NCBI RefSeq assembly: GCF_905475395.1 | Contig: NC_058337.1 | Coordinates: 115,190,368-115,254,367 of the forward strand | Length of the DNA: 64,000 bases | Direction of reading: 5' to 3' | Source: Chrysoperla carnea | Lineage: Eukaryota; Arthropoda; Insecta; Neuroptera; Chrysopidae | Shown: positions 43,009-56,199 of the stretch, piece by piece | Position numbering within the stretch: the first letter of the stretch is position 1 | How the letters are laid out: every line of letters starts with the position of its first letter | Translations under genes and position numbers: made by a program | The notes under the pieces: generated by a model | What the model was told of the DNA's origin: nothing | Seen by the model: the letters and a program-made list of their open reading frames with translations, nothing else | Databases searched by the model: none

Positions 43009-45111
43009 TTTTTTTCGTTTTCCTTATCATCCATAATTCTAGCAGGATAATTTTATTTAGATTTTTTTTAAGAATATAAACGAATGACCTAAATGTCACT
43101 GGGACCATTTAAAATAAACTAATTATTATTCATAAAGTAAACTTGTTTATACCTTTATAACAATTTAATTTTTTTAATAATTAAAAAGTAAAGCTTTAGA
43201 ATGAAATAATCTGTAATTACTCTTCACGATTTTGTTAAGAAAAGATTATTTTAGGATTTTGGTAAGCTTAGAACATTTAATTTTGAGGCATTGATTTACA
43301 GCTTTGAAAATGATCGCTTTTTGGAGTTTTTCAAAAAATTAAATTGTTAATATTTTGGAAACGGTTGGAGTTTTTTAAGTATTTTGTTCAAAAAATTGAT
43401 TTTTGCGCTGTCAAGAAAAAACGAAAAGTTTGGTGTTGTTTTTAGTGTTTGTAGTGTTTTTTAGCTTCCAGTGTCACTTATGCATGCCTTTTCTCTTGCG
43501 TAAATGAAAAGAAAATGTTTTGCGAATAGAATATGATAAGCTATAATTGACGCCATTCTTAACGTGCCTATATTTGCAGTTCTGCATATTTCAAGGAGTA
43601 AAATAGGAAATATGATGGAAGCACTGTGAAGAATATTTCTAAAAGTATAGGCTTTCATCTCAGAAAAAAAAGGAGGCTTAAAAAATATATTTTTGATTTT
43701 TCTAGGGACTATTTTGATTCTGTATTTAAGTGCATTTAATCTTAAAATAAATATTTCAAACTTTATGAAAAATCATCAATATTAACTGTGAACTTGTATA
43801 ACAATGAATTTATGTGCGACGTAAAAAGCGAAATTTAATTATTGCAAAATATTTACATACTCTAGTAATTATTATTAAATCATTATTAAAACCAGATTCA
43901 TATCATATTAACTATTTGAATAATTTAATAAAATAATTAAAACAAATCATAATTAATTTTAATAATATATGAAAAATTAGTGTTGGGTGCAGTTACTCTG
44001 ATTCTAACAACTGTGTTTTGTGGGACATAGCCAACCAGATATTGTGTGTAATAGTGACGTTGTAATTTATAATATTTCTGGCTAATATTAGAAGGATTAA
44101 TATATATTTTATGATCTTTTTTCCGTATTTTAAACAATTTTATGATTTTAATGAAACCGCAATTAATGTTTTAAACTTTGTAGGTTCTGCATCAAGGCTT
44201 TGTATGCCTCCCTCCCCCCAACTGTGCACAATCTTTCTTTATAACCAAAAATATTAAATTTAATTTCGGGTTGGATTTCGAAAGCAGCTGCCTGAAATGG
44301 CAGTACAGTAGCGACGCCATTGATAAACCAGGTAGGTTTTTCATATTGAAATTTTAGGTAATTTAATCAAGAGTGTTCTTACCTGCGTGTCAAGAAAATA
44401 GCTTCAGTTTGGAGAGAACTATAAAGAAAAAACTCTTGTAAAAATTTTACTTGTACCTGTGGTGCTATGCTGCTTTAATAATCGTTTTCGAAAAACCTTG
44501 AATCGTTTTACACAAGGATAGGAATGTTCAGATTGTGCTTGAATAATTTCATTAAAGAAACAAAAATGAATGTACACAAGTCGTCAACCATATCTTTCTA
44601 AATAAAAAAAGTTATTTAAAAGAATCAAAAGAATTATCTATTTGAATGACTGCAATTCAATCATTGAATCATAAGTTTCCAATCCAACACTCATTTTCAT
44701 AGTTTACCTAATTATGGTACATAATTAGGGGTAGATATTTAAAATATTATTTTACATGTAATAGGTATTGACAGAATTATTGGTATCTAGTAGAATATTG
44801 ATAGGTGAATAGAGAATACGAGAGTAGGTATTGGTAATTGACGGTGATTTTCACCCCTTTTACAAATGAGCGAATAATAAATAATGTAATTAAATTTGTT
44901 ATTCTACTTTATAGTTAATTACATTTCCTATTTGTTTATAACAATGTGAATCAGTTTTGATATTATTAAATGAAATCGTAACAAACTTTAAAAAGTCTTA
45001 ATGTCAAAAGAATTTGGAAAGCCAGTAGCGAACGTGATTTTTTCGAAATCGAGTTATGTATGCGACAACACCTTTTGTCAAGATACGCGTCTTTTCACCA
45101 TTAACGGGTCT
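43009..45111. other. Non-coding DNA, no gene seen
   Basis: AT-rich DNA with no recognised exon. A short GC-richer patch at 44280-44340 is unexplained. Confidence 0.45.
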
Positions 45112-45119
45112 AGTTAAAC

Positions 45120-45958
45120 CAGGGCTTCTTAAACTTTTGTAATTCACGACCCCATTTATGATTGCGAGTTTCTTGACGACCCCATACAAATATAAATTAA
45201 TAGAAGAAAAATAAATTAATATTTTTTGATGATTTATTTATTAGGTAACAATGTACATGTACATATGAAAATATATAAGTTTAGAATTCGTTTTGAAACA
45301 TACAAAAATCTAAAATTAAAAATTCCACAAAAAATTATAAAATTGTATTTATTATAGTTTCAAAAATAAAAGTGGATTCTGACCGTCTTAATTCTCTCGA
45401 ATATATTCAAGTAGTTGCGTGGTAAGTATTAAATTAAAGTATATGTTAAAAATTTAATGAGATGGATGTGCCTGTTTTTTATTGCATAACAAATCAAATC
45501 TTGGTGGAATGTTTGAAACTGCTGGACATTGGACGTAAGACCTCTTCAACATTTTTTATCGCTGAACGATATTGGGATTTAATATGTGTTAAAGCTGTTT
45601 CTTCAGCAATAATACCTAGAAATTTTGTTGATAATTATTTCTCGGGATTATTTCGGCTTTTAGAGATTGACAAAAATAAATTTATATTTTTTATTAATTC
45701 CAATAACATTTCATAATTCATAGTAAATGTTATTCAAGTTATTATAATACTCTTAATAGAAATGTAGGTACAAACAATCTTTCCGAACTAGAAGATTTTA
45801 TGATATATTTATCTACGATAATTGTTATTTTATCTTTATAACAATAATTTTACAAGTTAAAAAACATTTTCTGTTAAATTGTATTTTACCTCTCGCGACC
45901 CCAGAATTTTGCTACGCGACCCCAAATGGGGTCGCGACCCATAGTTTAAGAAGCCCTG
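45120..45958. mobile_element. 839-bp hAT element with 8-bp target duplication
   Basis: Perfect 16-bp terminal inverted repeats, CAGGGCTTCTTAAACT and its complement, are directly flanked by the identical octamer AGTTAAAC at 45112-45119 and 45959-45966. An 8-bp duplication and CAGRG-type ends define the hAT superfamily. Subterminal CGACCCCA and GGGTCGCGACC motifs are typical transposase-binding repeats. An 84-codon open stretch at 45462-45716 does not resemble hAT transposase, so the element is likely non-autonomous or internally deleted. Confidence 0.9.
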
Positions 45959-45966
45959 AGTTAAAC

Positions 45967-47260
45967 GAATAAAATTTGCCACTATCATTTTCTGCGTTTA
46001 TTTTGGAAAGGGCATTAGTCCAGGATATGTGCCCGTCCCAAAAAAAAAAAACGCAGAAAAGAACAGTGATTTATTTCAAAGGATATTAGTTAGACTAAGA
46101 CTTTTCTTGGTGAAAACACACGTTTCTTAACGTAAATTGTAGTCACATACTTAACTCGTTTTCTCAGATTACTAAATGGTCCACCAAAGAAACGGAAACT
46201 ATTGAAGAAGATGCTCCGTAACAAAAATAATCGGATTAAAAAATGAATATTGACTTGTTTCATAAATTATTTAGCAATTTTAATAGCCTTTTTTCAACAG
46301 AAAGTTTTTTTGGTCTCTTGTAAAATTTAGTCTGCTGAACATGTACCCTTCCTAAAATAATCGATTCACTTCAATGTAAATATAATTTTTTGAACTACAT
46401 TTAATTTCCATGAATTCCAAATATAATGGATCAGTAAATGCAAGATCCTATTTAACATATACAGAGTATTTAAACAGTTCATCCTGAAATTAATTATTGT
46501 CATTTATTGTTAGAAAGATCTGTCTATAAGAAGATTAGAAATAGGCAAGCATCGGGGTAGGTTTACTTTGATAGAAATGATACCGAAGTTCATCTAGATT
46601 CGTGAAGATATACCAGCAAATTTCACAATCAAAAGTACACTGCATTTGGTACTTCAGAAAAAGAGCCAGTAATATCTCAGTTCAAGGAAAGCATTCTTGC
46701 CCACTTACTCGACTCGACTCGTTTCATCTGCTAATTTTAATTAAAAATTTGTGTTTTTTTTTATATGTTTACATTGAGATCGTGCGAGTGTTTTACACCA
46801 AGTTTTTCATATACATTACCTATATTTATTTTATATTTTTTAATGTTTTATTAATAATAGGTAAAGTTGTAGCTAGCGTATTAAAACAAAATCCACAATA
46901 ATATATATTTATAAAACAATAATAATTTTTAATTACACTAAAGTATTTAAATAATAAAATATATTATTCATATAACAACATATAATATAAGGGTTTTATA
47001 AATCCATATGGTACTTCAAAGACTTACTAAAATATACAGCATGTACAAAAGACGAAATGTGAGATTGGACAAAAAAAAAAATGAATAGAAAAATCTAAAT
47101 AAACATAATCCCTGTATTGGTACCATTTAGCACTCTGTATTGGTACCATTTACGAAACATGGTATAATTTAAGTATAATGAAATACTCTCTATAATCAAT
47201 TAAAATGGTTTTATTAAATTGTACTATCTATTATAGATATTTCGTGTGTGTAGATTATGT
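45967..47260. other. Non-coding DNA, nothing recognised
   Basis: AT-rich, with simple-sequence stretches and no exon-like segment. Confidence 0.45.
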
Positions 47261-47264
47261 TAGG

Positions 47265-47400
47265 CACTGTACTCCGTCTAAACGGACGGACTGATTTTGA
47301 TGAAACTTTGTTTGTTTGTTAAAGTGGAACCGATGATGGTTTAGCTTTACCACTCAGCCCACTATAACTGTTTTTAAGGGTTCCGCACCAAAAAAATTAA
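47265..47400. repeat. Decayed transposon fragment
   Basis: Contains CTAAACGGACGGACTGATTT and, further on, AAGGGTTCCGCACC. Phrases of this kind are common in insect Helitron and LINE non-coding ends. No boundaries are visible. Confidence 0.35.
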
Positions 47401-47519
47401 ATTTCATTCAATGGTGGGAGCGCATATAAATAATATATTTCATTATTATTACAACTTACTATGTACTATGTATTTTTAATAGTATTGAGGTATTATTTAA
47501 TATAATTCAGTTATTGTAA

Positions 47520-47720
47520 ATAGGCATTTATTACAGCTATATGCGAGCGCAACAAGCTTCAATATCGAAGGCTTCAACCAGTCCGAAGGCCAGGACAAAG
47601 TTCGAAGATCTGGCCGTGGCCTATCTAACAGAGTAAAAATTTGGGTTTAGCGGGATTGATATAGCTAGACAACGTTGTCGGTTCGCTAGTAGCTACCATA
47701 AAAATTCTACAACAATCTCT
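47520..47720. repeat. GC-richer repeat-like segment
   Basis: About 200 bp with more balanced composition than its surroundings and no open frame. It has the look of a dispersed repeat, but no second copy was found in the window. Confidence 0.3.
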
Positions 47721-49016
47721 ACGCCTTTATTATTACATTTAATCGCCATATAAAACTAAATCTTTTGGTTAGATTATCGATTTATCATTCCGCTTATAAA
47801 TTTATTGTCAGATTTCGCATAAAAACCGCCAGTTATGAGAAAACCGTCCGATACGAATTAATCATTGGTACGCAATAGGCTAGTCACCTCTATTTTAGAG
47901 AATAAGAACGTTTCGAAACAAAACTAGGTCGACTTCTTCTATTAACAGTTATTTCTAAAACGTATAAGCAATAAAATTTTGCAAGTCCGATTAAACATAT
48001 TTAAGTGTTTTTAAGACAGACAAGTTGACGACAAACGATGTAAACAAAATTACTTAAGCTATTAAAATTTAAAAACAAACAATTTAATTTAAGTATGTGC
48101 TATAAAAACTATTTATCTTTATTGTAAATGATACAAATATATATTAAATATTATTATTATTATTATTATTGAAAAAATAAACTATTTATTAAAACATTTC
48201 CAATTATTTTAATTTATATGGATATTTTTATAATAATTCAGCTATTAAAATCACCATTTACAAATTGAAAATCAAGAGCGTACACAAAATTTTTCTTAAA
48301 GTGGGCCGGCTATTTGAGTAAGTACGGTGAATGTTCATTGTTTTTGCAGTAAATAGTTCAAAGTACCTTGATCACAATAAACACAGTTTTGGGACCTCTT
48401 GCGGGGCAAAATTTTGAATTATTTCATTCTAAAAATTGTGATCTTGAACATAGTACTTTATGGAAGAACTCACTTTAATGTTAACTGTACAAAAATTAAT
48501 CGGTGAATGAGCTTAAAAAAAGTCTTCATCGTGAAGAAAATTTATCACAGATTCTGTTTATGCAACAAAAAAAACCTTACGGCGCTTTCCAAAAAGAAAA
48601 CATAAAAAAACTTTGGTTTTTGACATTTTTTGAATGTTTTTAGAGCTTTTTGTTACATTTAAGTCATACAAATTGCCTAGCTGGCTAGTCACGTGACAGC
48701 CGAACCACTTTAAAAGAAGTTATAATTTAAAGTTAAAATAAGTTATAATTTAAGCTCGAAGTTAATACTTTTTACGTTAATTTTAAGAGTTTTAAGCGCA
48801 TTATGTATGCATACACTTCCAAAAAAAATACAGGTTAAATTGTAATAAGATTATTTGAAGTTCTAATCTCTTTTAATTAAATGTGGCTTGGCTGATACCG
48901 ACTCCAAAAATAACAATAATTGTAACTACATTATATTCCCGTTATTTTTTTACTTTTGAGTTCATATTAATTTGTTTTGGAATTTTGTTTTTTTTTTTAA
49001 GTCGTTTTTTTGTTAA

Positions 49017-49516
49017 CGATGTTCCAGCATGGTATTTGCAGTTTCTATGTTAAAGCAATGGTACAATTTTTTTTTCGACAGAATTTAACGAAAAATTAAA
49101 TTTAAGAATTTAATAATGCTTACTATTAATTCCCAAAGTTTCAGAAATTTTGACCGTTTAAAATGGGAAATAATTATGCCAACGTCCCAATTTCGATCAA
49201 TTTACGTCAAAATTAATATCTCGAAAGTGAAAATTAATTTCTAAATTTTTTTTTTAGAATTGTATTGTATAAACATTTTTTTCTACTTTTTCTTCAATAT
49301 ATAATAATATCATAAAAAATAGTTGGAGAGACCGGACATTTTACATGCTTTAAATGGGACATGACCCTCAAAATCGCGAACTTTGTCTTTAAATATCTCG
49401 CGATCTAAACGGTCAAAAATTATGAAATTTTAGGAATTCATAAATAAAGCTATTATAAACCCGAGAAAAAAAATTCGGCCAAATCTGTCGAAAAGTGATT
49501 TCATGCTGGTACTACC
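49017..49516. mobile_element. 500-bp TTAA-flanked inverted-repeat element
   Basis: TTAA at 49013-49016 and 49517-49520. Left end CGATGTTCCAGCATGG and right end (complement) GGTAGTACCAGCATGA are similar inverted repeats. TTTCGACAGA and GACCGTTTA recur in mirrored positions further in. This indicates an old MITE of piggyBac or Kolobok type. Confidence 0.6.
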
Positions 49517-49520
49517 TTAA

Positions 49521-50850
49521 AAGTTTTTTTATTTTGTGATTTTTAGTGACTCTAAAGTACAGCAACTAATTTGTCAGTAAAAAAAGAATCATCGAAGTCG
49601 GTTGGCATCGGTTGAGTTATTCGTCCATTTGTCGGGCACATACTTATTGCAAATTTAAAACATATGTGATTTTCTCATTGACGCCATTGCCAGAATTGGG
49701 TCAAATTGAAATGGGATCACACAGGAAGCACTTGCTTTTAAAAAAAAAAAAAATCAATCATCAAAATCGGCTCACGCAGTCGAAAGTTCTGAGATAATAA
49801 ACATAAAAAAGAAATATAGTCGAATTAAGAACCTTTTCTTTTTTGAAATCGGTTTATATTATTTACTATTTTAGAATACTACAAATTTATTGGCCAACGA
49901 GGACACTTGGTTATGCCTCCTTCTGGTTACGCTCATGCTCCAAAACAAAAATAAAAACTTTCACTACACCATAAGTAAATTGGTTTAGTACATGTAATGT
50001 AAAACATAAGTAAATACACAAAAATAATCATAAGCATTATAATCATATTTAATATTTGATAACAAAATACGCGGAAGGTACCGTACATACACAACTACAT
50101 TTACAGCTCTCGTTCACCAAAAATTATTTTTAAAATGGTTGGCAACATTCCAACCCCAAACCGTACATATGTAGAAAAAGAAAATGGTACACATTTTCTA
50201 TATTTTCTTTGAGTTCACAAAATTCAGTTTATACTGATCATATTATATTTGTTTTTTCTTTCTATTGTGTATAAAAGTAAATAGGTTTCTATAGGAGTTT
50301 TTTGGTAAAGATATTAGTTTTTTTTAAAAAAGATTTTTAGAGAAAAAATATTAGGTCTTTTATTTTATTTGTGGAAAATTTCGGCATTGGATACCATAAC
50401 CTATAAGGATTTGTAATTCTTTCTTAAAATATATAAAGAAAAATGTCAAGTTTTCCTTAAAAGTAAATTTTAAGCTATAGCAGAAAGGCTGATATTTTAC
50501 ACATATGAATGCAACTTTGGTTGCAAAACAACTTTTGTTGTATGTTAAAAGATTTTTTTATACGTCTTTGAAAGGATGTTATCGAAATTGAAAGAGGTAA
50601 AAATATAAAGATACCCTCAAGTTATCGTTTCCGATGTCTATGCATTTGAGATTTGTTGGTAGGGCCTGAGTCGCTTAGTAATTGGCAAAAATAAACTCAT
50701 GTTGTTTGCATGTTGTTTGTAGTTGTATTAGTGCAGTAAATCTGGTAAAGCTACAACGTAGACCCTCTCATATTGTTCGTCTTTGCACACATAACAGCAG
50801 TCAGCACATGGTCACAGCACAGAAATAAATTGTACAACGATGCCGGTTGT
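49521..50850. other. Non-coding DNA, nothing recognised
   Basis: AT-rich, with short chance frames only. Confidence 0.45.
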
Positions 50851-50859
50851 ACAAAAGTA

Positions 50860-51150
50860 TCTAAGAAGAACTTTTGTTTAAAACATTTTTTCGTAAGCAG
50901 CACTGTTTACCTGTGAGGGCGCAAATTAAGTTTAGAAAATTACCTTAGAGCATGTGTATGTATACGTGTGTTTATTAAAATTTCCACTAACGAATTGAGA
51001 AGAAAGATATTCCTATTACTTTGTGTATAAGAGTGACTATCTTTCTTTACTTACATGATATAAAAACAAAGGATTGCGCCTTCAACTCTGTCCATACATT
51101 TTATCTAAACAATTAACTAAATCAATTGTTTGTTTTCACTTATTTAAATA
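50860..51150 (-). repeat. Repeat family R, partial minus copy
   Basis: AAAACATTTTTTCGTAAGCA with TGTTTACCTGTGAGGGCGC, then CAATTGTTTGTTTTCACTT 240 bp later, match 62630-62890 in reverse complement. The middle is diverged. Confidence 0.7.
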
Positions 51151-51889
51151 CGTGATTTTTGTGGTTACTACTCGGAAATTCTTGTTATTATGATTCCCGA
51201 ATTTTAGGCTGTAGCAAATATTGAACGAAGCTAGGCATTGGTGGAAATTGTTGCCTATAATCCTTCTTGAGTTTTACTTTTTATCATTTTTTTAATAATA
51301 ATATTTTTGATTAGTTCATCCGGTAAAATTATAAAACAAAAATGTCCCTTTTCTTTATACAAAAAAGTACATAGACACACATTCGAATTTTTATTTCTTG
51401 GCTTAAAACTAAAAGTATGTTATTCTTGAAAATTTAATGTGCAGATTTTCATATAAAATATAAAATTTTAAAAGCAAAATTTTGTTCTACATTTTATTTT
51501 ATTGTAAAATTTTCATAAATATTTTATGAAATATATTGTGTTTAAAAATCTTTTTGTTCATAAACCGTATGTCAAATCTTTTAGCTCGTTTAAATATACC
51601 TAAAAAAAATTTATTGTAAAATTTATTAACCTAATACTAGTAGCAATTAAAAATATTTAATAATTCACAAAAACCAATTAAAAAATCTGCAGTTAAATTA
51701 TAATGGTTGGTAAATAATAATTGAACTAACGCTAGGATTGTCCACGAAATACGTGAACAAATAGAAGTTTCACCTGATTTTAACCGCTTTCTCTCTGTAC
51801 TTATCTCTATCCTTAATCAATGTCGTACCTTAGCGCCTAGCTTTGCCTTCGGAATAATGTTTCATTCTTAATAAACATAGATAATATGT

Positions 51890-52145
51890 TTGTCTCTTTG
51901 AGAGTACGAATAAAATTTTAGGATACGTGTTCATAAAATAAGCTAATTAGTCCAATTCCGGTTGTTATTTGCCCGTCTGTCTATTCACCTGTCAACACGA
52001 TAACTCAAAAACGAAAACAGATATCATCCTGAAATTTTTATAGCGTGCTTAGGACGTAAAAAGTCGAGTTCGTAAATGAGCAACATATGTCAATTGGGTC
52101 TTGGCTCGTAGTCTTGTAAACTGTCTCACAGCTCGAACTTGACTT
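51890..52145 (-). repeat. Repeat family R, second partial minus copy
   Basis: CTAATTAGTCCA, CACGATAACTCAAAAACGAA, GACGTAAAAAGTC and CAATTGGGTCTTGG match 62940-63170 in reverse complement. It lies on the far side of unique DNA from the 50860 copy, in an order that is not that of one intact element. Confidence 0.7.
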
Positions 52146-52639
52146 TCTTCTAGTCCTAGAATATTTTAAAATCAATGTTCTTATATTTTTCATATATCTA
52201 ATTTATAACTTGATTACCAAAACAATAAATTTAATTCACAATTAACACACTGTATATAAAATTCAGGGATGTACAAGAAGAATAATAAATAAACACTTTT
52301 GTATGTGAAAATTATACACACGAGGTAAATATATGATGGCTTTAAAAATAATTTTCCAATATGTTAGTTTTACATTTATTTTATTGTAATAGCTTTTCTT
52401 GTTTCCCGCCCGCCCACAATTTCCCTTCCTCGTATAAATAATAAAGCCAGGTAGAAATGCTTAACTTTAGTATAATGCGTAATAATATGGTATATATTAT
52501 TATATTATTTTTATTTTATCGGTCCATAAAAACACGGTACAGCTCTTAGAATTAATATACCTTCTCCTCCTGTTTAAAATAAATATATACAACGTAACTC
52601 ATATACAGAATGCATAAAAATATTATTATATCATATATT

Positions 52640-52890
52640 AGATATTTTTAAGTAATATAAAATTCACCGGAGATTTTATGTCACGTTTGTTAATGAAATC
52701 TCAAAAATCTCTGCTTATCGAATATAGTAGCTGCATCATCATTGTGTGCCATGCCTGTTCAACAGACGTTGGCGATCATGGAATTCCACTACTGCCGATC
52801 ATAGGCCATGTGAAAAAGATCAGCAGCCTTTTGCGGAGAAAGGATGATAGAAGAAGTAGCTTCATACTTTATAATATTTTCGAATAGTTT
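52640..52890. other. Unexplained GC-richer segment, perhaps a LINE 3' end
   Basis: A 69-codon frame runs at 52678-52887 on the plus strand, while the minus strand reads HDRQRLL..HGTQ before a stop, which is reminiscent of some LINE ORF ends. Neither reading is convincing. There is no splice or start context to call a gene. Confidence 0.2.
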
Positions 52891-53338
52891 ATGCAATACA
52901 TATTACATAAATAATATATCGTAAAGTTAAATAAAAGTTAAATCATTCATGCAATTTTTATTGCATATACTATTTTTAAAAAATTTTTCTGTTAAGACGT
53001 TGCTCTTTTCGATAACTTAAGTATTTACTCTATTCTGTATCTACGCATATTCTGTACGTATATTTACAGAAATTTCTACGATAATTGAGTTTATGAATTT
53101 GTATACATATTTGCCCGGGCTTTGATCTCAGCCTGTTGCATAAAAATGAAGTATTTACCCTTTCAAGACAATTTCAAGACTATTGATGCCTATTTCAAGA
53201 CAATAATTAGTACTGAAGTGTTAGACAGTTAGAGAAAGTGCAGACCATAAATATCGAACGCATACGAACAGATGGTTAATATATAATTGGACTCGAAAGC
53301 AATTGAAATCTTTTGAGATTTTTAGCAGTATTTTATCA

Positions 53339-53435
53339 CTTTTTTTCACATTCAAAGCAAATTGAATTATTTTTTAAAGACAAAAGACTTTTTTTCACAT
53401 TCAAAGCAAATTGAATTATTTTTTAAAGACAAACA
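53339..53435. repeat. 49-bp tandem duplication, two copies
   Basis: A unit starting CTTTTTTTCACATTC and containing AAATTGAATTATTTTTTAAA occurs twice in immediate succession with no visible difference over some 46 bp, so it is recent. A partial third piece (AAATTGAATTGTTTTT) follows. Confidence 0.85.
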
Positions 53436-53514
53436 AATTGAATTGTTTTTCAAATTGTAGAATACAGTTTTTGCGTCCAAAAAGATTTGTTAATATTGTC
53501 TTAAATTAGTTTAA

Positions 53515-54012
53515 GGTGGTACGGCCACGAAGGCAATTTTAGATTTAGGGTTGAAATTATTAGTACCTTATTTTTAACTTTGATGATGAATTATTTTCTT
53601 ATAACTTCATGAATGGAGATGAAAAATAAGAATACAATTTTTCGATATCTGCCATGGTTTTCGAAATATCGAAAGCTAAATAATTAAACAAAATAATCAA
53701 TTTTCGATATTATGAAAATTACTCCAGATATCAAAAAATTTAATTTTTAGTTTTCGTTTCTTATTAATTTATTAAGGTGTTAACTTTAATTTACATAGTT
53801 TAATTTTATTTTCCACCGACTAGTTTTGGAGAAATCTATGAAAACATATCATCCATCGACCGTTTTACCATAAAACCAATGCTACAATATTTATTTAAAT
53901 AACTGGCCCGCTCCCCCACCGAAAATTTTCAGAATTGATCTAGACTTAGTCCAATTTCATATTAAAAAAAATCAAGCTTTTTATTCAAAATTGCCTTGGT
54001 GGTCGTACATTC
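53515..54012. mobile_element. About 500-bp TTAA-flanked MITE
   Basis: TTAA at 53511-53514 and 54013-54016. Left terminus GGTGGTACGGCCACGAAGGC and right terminus (complement) GAATGTACGACCACCAAGGC match at most positions, and both continue into AATTTT. It is AT-rich inside with no transposase. A TTAA target suggests piggyBac- or Kolobok-type mobilisation. Confidence 0.7.
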
Positions 54013-54019
54013 TTAAGAG

Positions 54020-55720
54020 TGTTGAACAAAGTTCTTGTTTCAAATTAAGCCTCACTATGTAGTACGTAGGTACCATATACAATCATGATGAATGTATTCA
54101 TAATATTTTTATGAATACTGTACAGCGTCGGTAGTTTTTTTTATTGTATTTCTTATCCTTGTGTTTCCTCCCTTTGTAGTGTTTTTATAGGCTTAAGGAA
54201 GAAGAATGGAGTAGCACAACACATTCATAAAATATTTTAATATGATGATTGTATTTTTGGTCGTATTTTCTATGGATTTGATTCAGATTTTATGTGCAGT
54301 TCAATGATTATTATTTCGGTTCTTAAATTGATAAAATTTAGTTTTTGTGTATTCTCTGCAATGTTTGTTTTTATAGCAAAGAAGGTGGGGTATTAATTTT
54401 GATGCCATTTGAACAGGACATAAAAACTTTGAGGGGTGGTTTAACATTTCCAATACCTATAATGTTTTAACTTTAATAAATAGACGAAATTTTATCCGAT
54501 TTAAACTTTAATTAACTTTAAACCGATTTAAAGCTTTTTTGAAATCCAGAAATTTTAGATTATAGTTTTCATTCCTGGGTCAAGCAATTTACTTATTTTT
54601 CATAGTATCGAGGTGGTCATGACCATGTCTCTAATGGTTTTATTATCGTTTCGATTTTTACATCCAATAAAATCTGTTCTTCTCTTCAAGATGCTGTTTT
54701 TTATATTCATAGTTTGGGAAAAAGTTTCAAACAATAGTTGTTAGAAAAGTGCTTATAAAACGATATAATTTGGGAACCGATTGAAGTAAGATTCATCAAC
54801 ATAATTTAGGCCATAAGCATATCAAAGGCATATAACAACGTTCGGAGAATAATTTGGTTTTTCAAATAAAAATAAAAATGATTCTATACTTCTGACTAGC
54901 AGTTTCCCACCTGCTTCTCTTAGCAATTTCAATTTATGATTGAAAACAAAAACTACCGCGTTATAGACTTCACTTCAATTCTTTTTTATACAGGGTGTTC
55001 TGTTATTGACAGCAGAAAATTCTACCGGTAAATTAAGCTTATCAAGACAAATGGAAAAGCTCTTTATCAAATTTCGATCTGAGGCCTAATTCGGGAGATG
55101 TGACTTTAGGAAAAATAGAAAGATTTGTGAACTCACAGACCTATCAAACTCATTAAATTAGTAGGTGTATCTTTAGAATATAGAAGGAAGTATCATAAAA
55201 CAATAATTGATTGTAAATTGAATAATTGGGTAGCGAATACTTAAAAAAAATATTTTGTTGTATTCATTTATAAAGAAACCAAAAATGGGGGACGCTTAGA
55301 TGGGGGGGGGGTATCAAATCATACATTAATTTAGATACGGTGGGGATTTTTATTACTACATACAGTGCAGGTCTACCAAACTAATTTCCAAAACTGATTT
55401 TTTTTCTTCATTTGTACAACTTGAATGGCTATTTTAAGAATTGAAAAATTATAATTGGAAAACTGTGAAACGACAGTCTTGAATTTTTAACTATTTTATG
55501 TGTAAGCCCTAGATCACCCTGTTGTAGTAAATGCAAAATGTATAAAAAGCAAATGAAACTTTATAGCGTATTTTTAACTTTACAATTTTAAGCTGTCTAA
55601 GCATAATCATGAAAAAATAAAAATGTTCAATTTTAGTATGAAAAATTATTTTAATTTGGTATCTCTAAGCTAGTTCATATTTTTTCCTGTACCATTCATT
55701 TTTTACTCCCTTGTATAAAT
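54020..55720. other. Non-coding DNA, no gene seen
   Basis: AT-rich. ACAGGGTGTTCTGTTATTGA at about 54993 resembles a transposon or LTR terminus, but no partner end was found. Confidence 0.4.
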
Positions 55721-55725
55721 AACTT

Positions 55726-55994
55726 AAAACTACGGGCAGATATCCAATATTATTATCCATCTACCATGATCAAACAAATTTTGTTATTTTTACCAACTTT
55801 TCTCTGTATAAGCATTGATAATTTATATCTGTAGATCAACATTCAAAATCTAAGATGCACTGACAAATTCTGTGTGGATTAAGTCGATCAGCAGATAAAA
55901 TTTAGCAATGCTTATACAGAGAAAATTTAGTAAATATAACAAAATCTCTTTGGTCATGGTAGATGGGTAATATTGGATATCTGACTGCAGTTTT
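55726..55994. mobile_element. 269-bp foldback element
   Basis: Arms of about 100 bp are inverted repeats, outermost AAAACT, then CAGATATCCAATATTA, CATCTACCATGA and TTTTCTCTGTATAAGCATTG on each side. Only about 65 bp separate them. The whole single strand would fold into one long hairpin. Confidence 0.8.
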
Positions 55995-56199
55995 CAATTC
56001 AAATCAACTTTTTATAAAATATACACATTGTCGAAATTGTAAAAAATAAAGGTACTTTACTTTTGGATAAAATTTACAATTTTTGACAAACTTCGTATAC
56101 GAATGAAATAATTTTCAAGAATCGTCCTGATCCTGTACCAAGAGCCAACGTAGCAAATATGCGTCGTGTTGAATGAATACTTCATTGACCAATTATCTT

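Noticed and set aside
45462..45716. 84-codon frame inside the hAT element as a transposase
   Set aside because: No dimerisation-domain or zinc-finger motif of hAT transposases was recognisable.
54993..55110. Solo LTR suggested by ACAGGGTGTTCTG
   Set aside because: No matching second terminus or target duplication was found.
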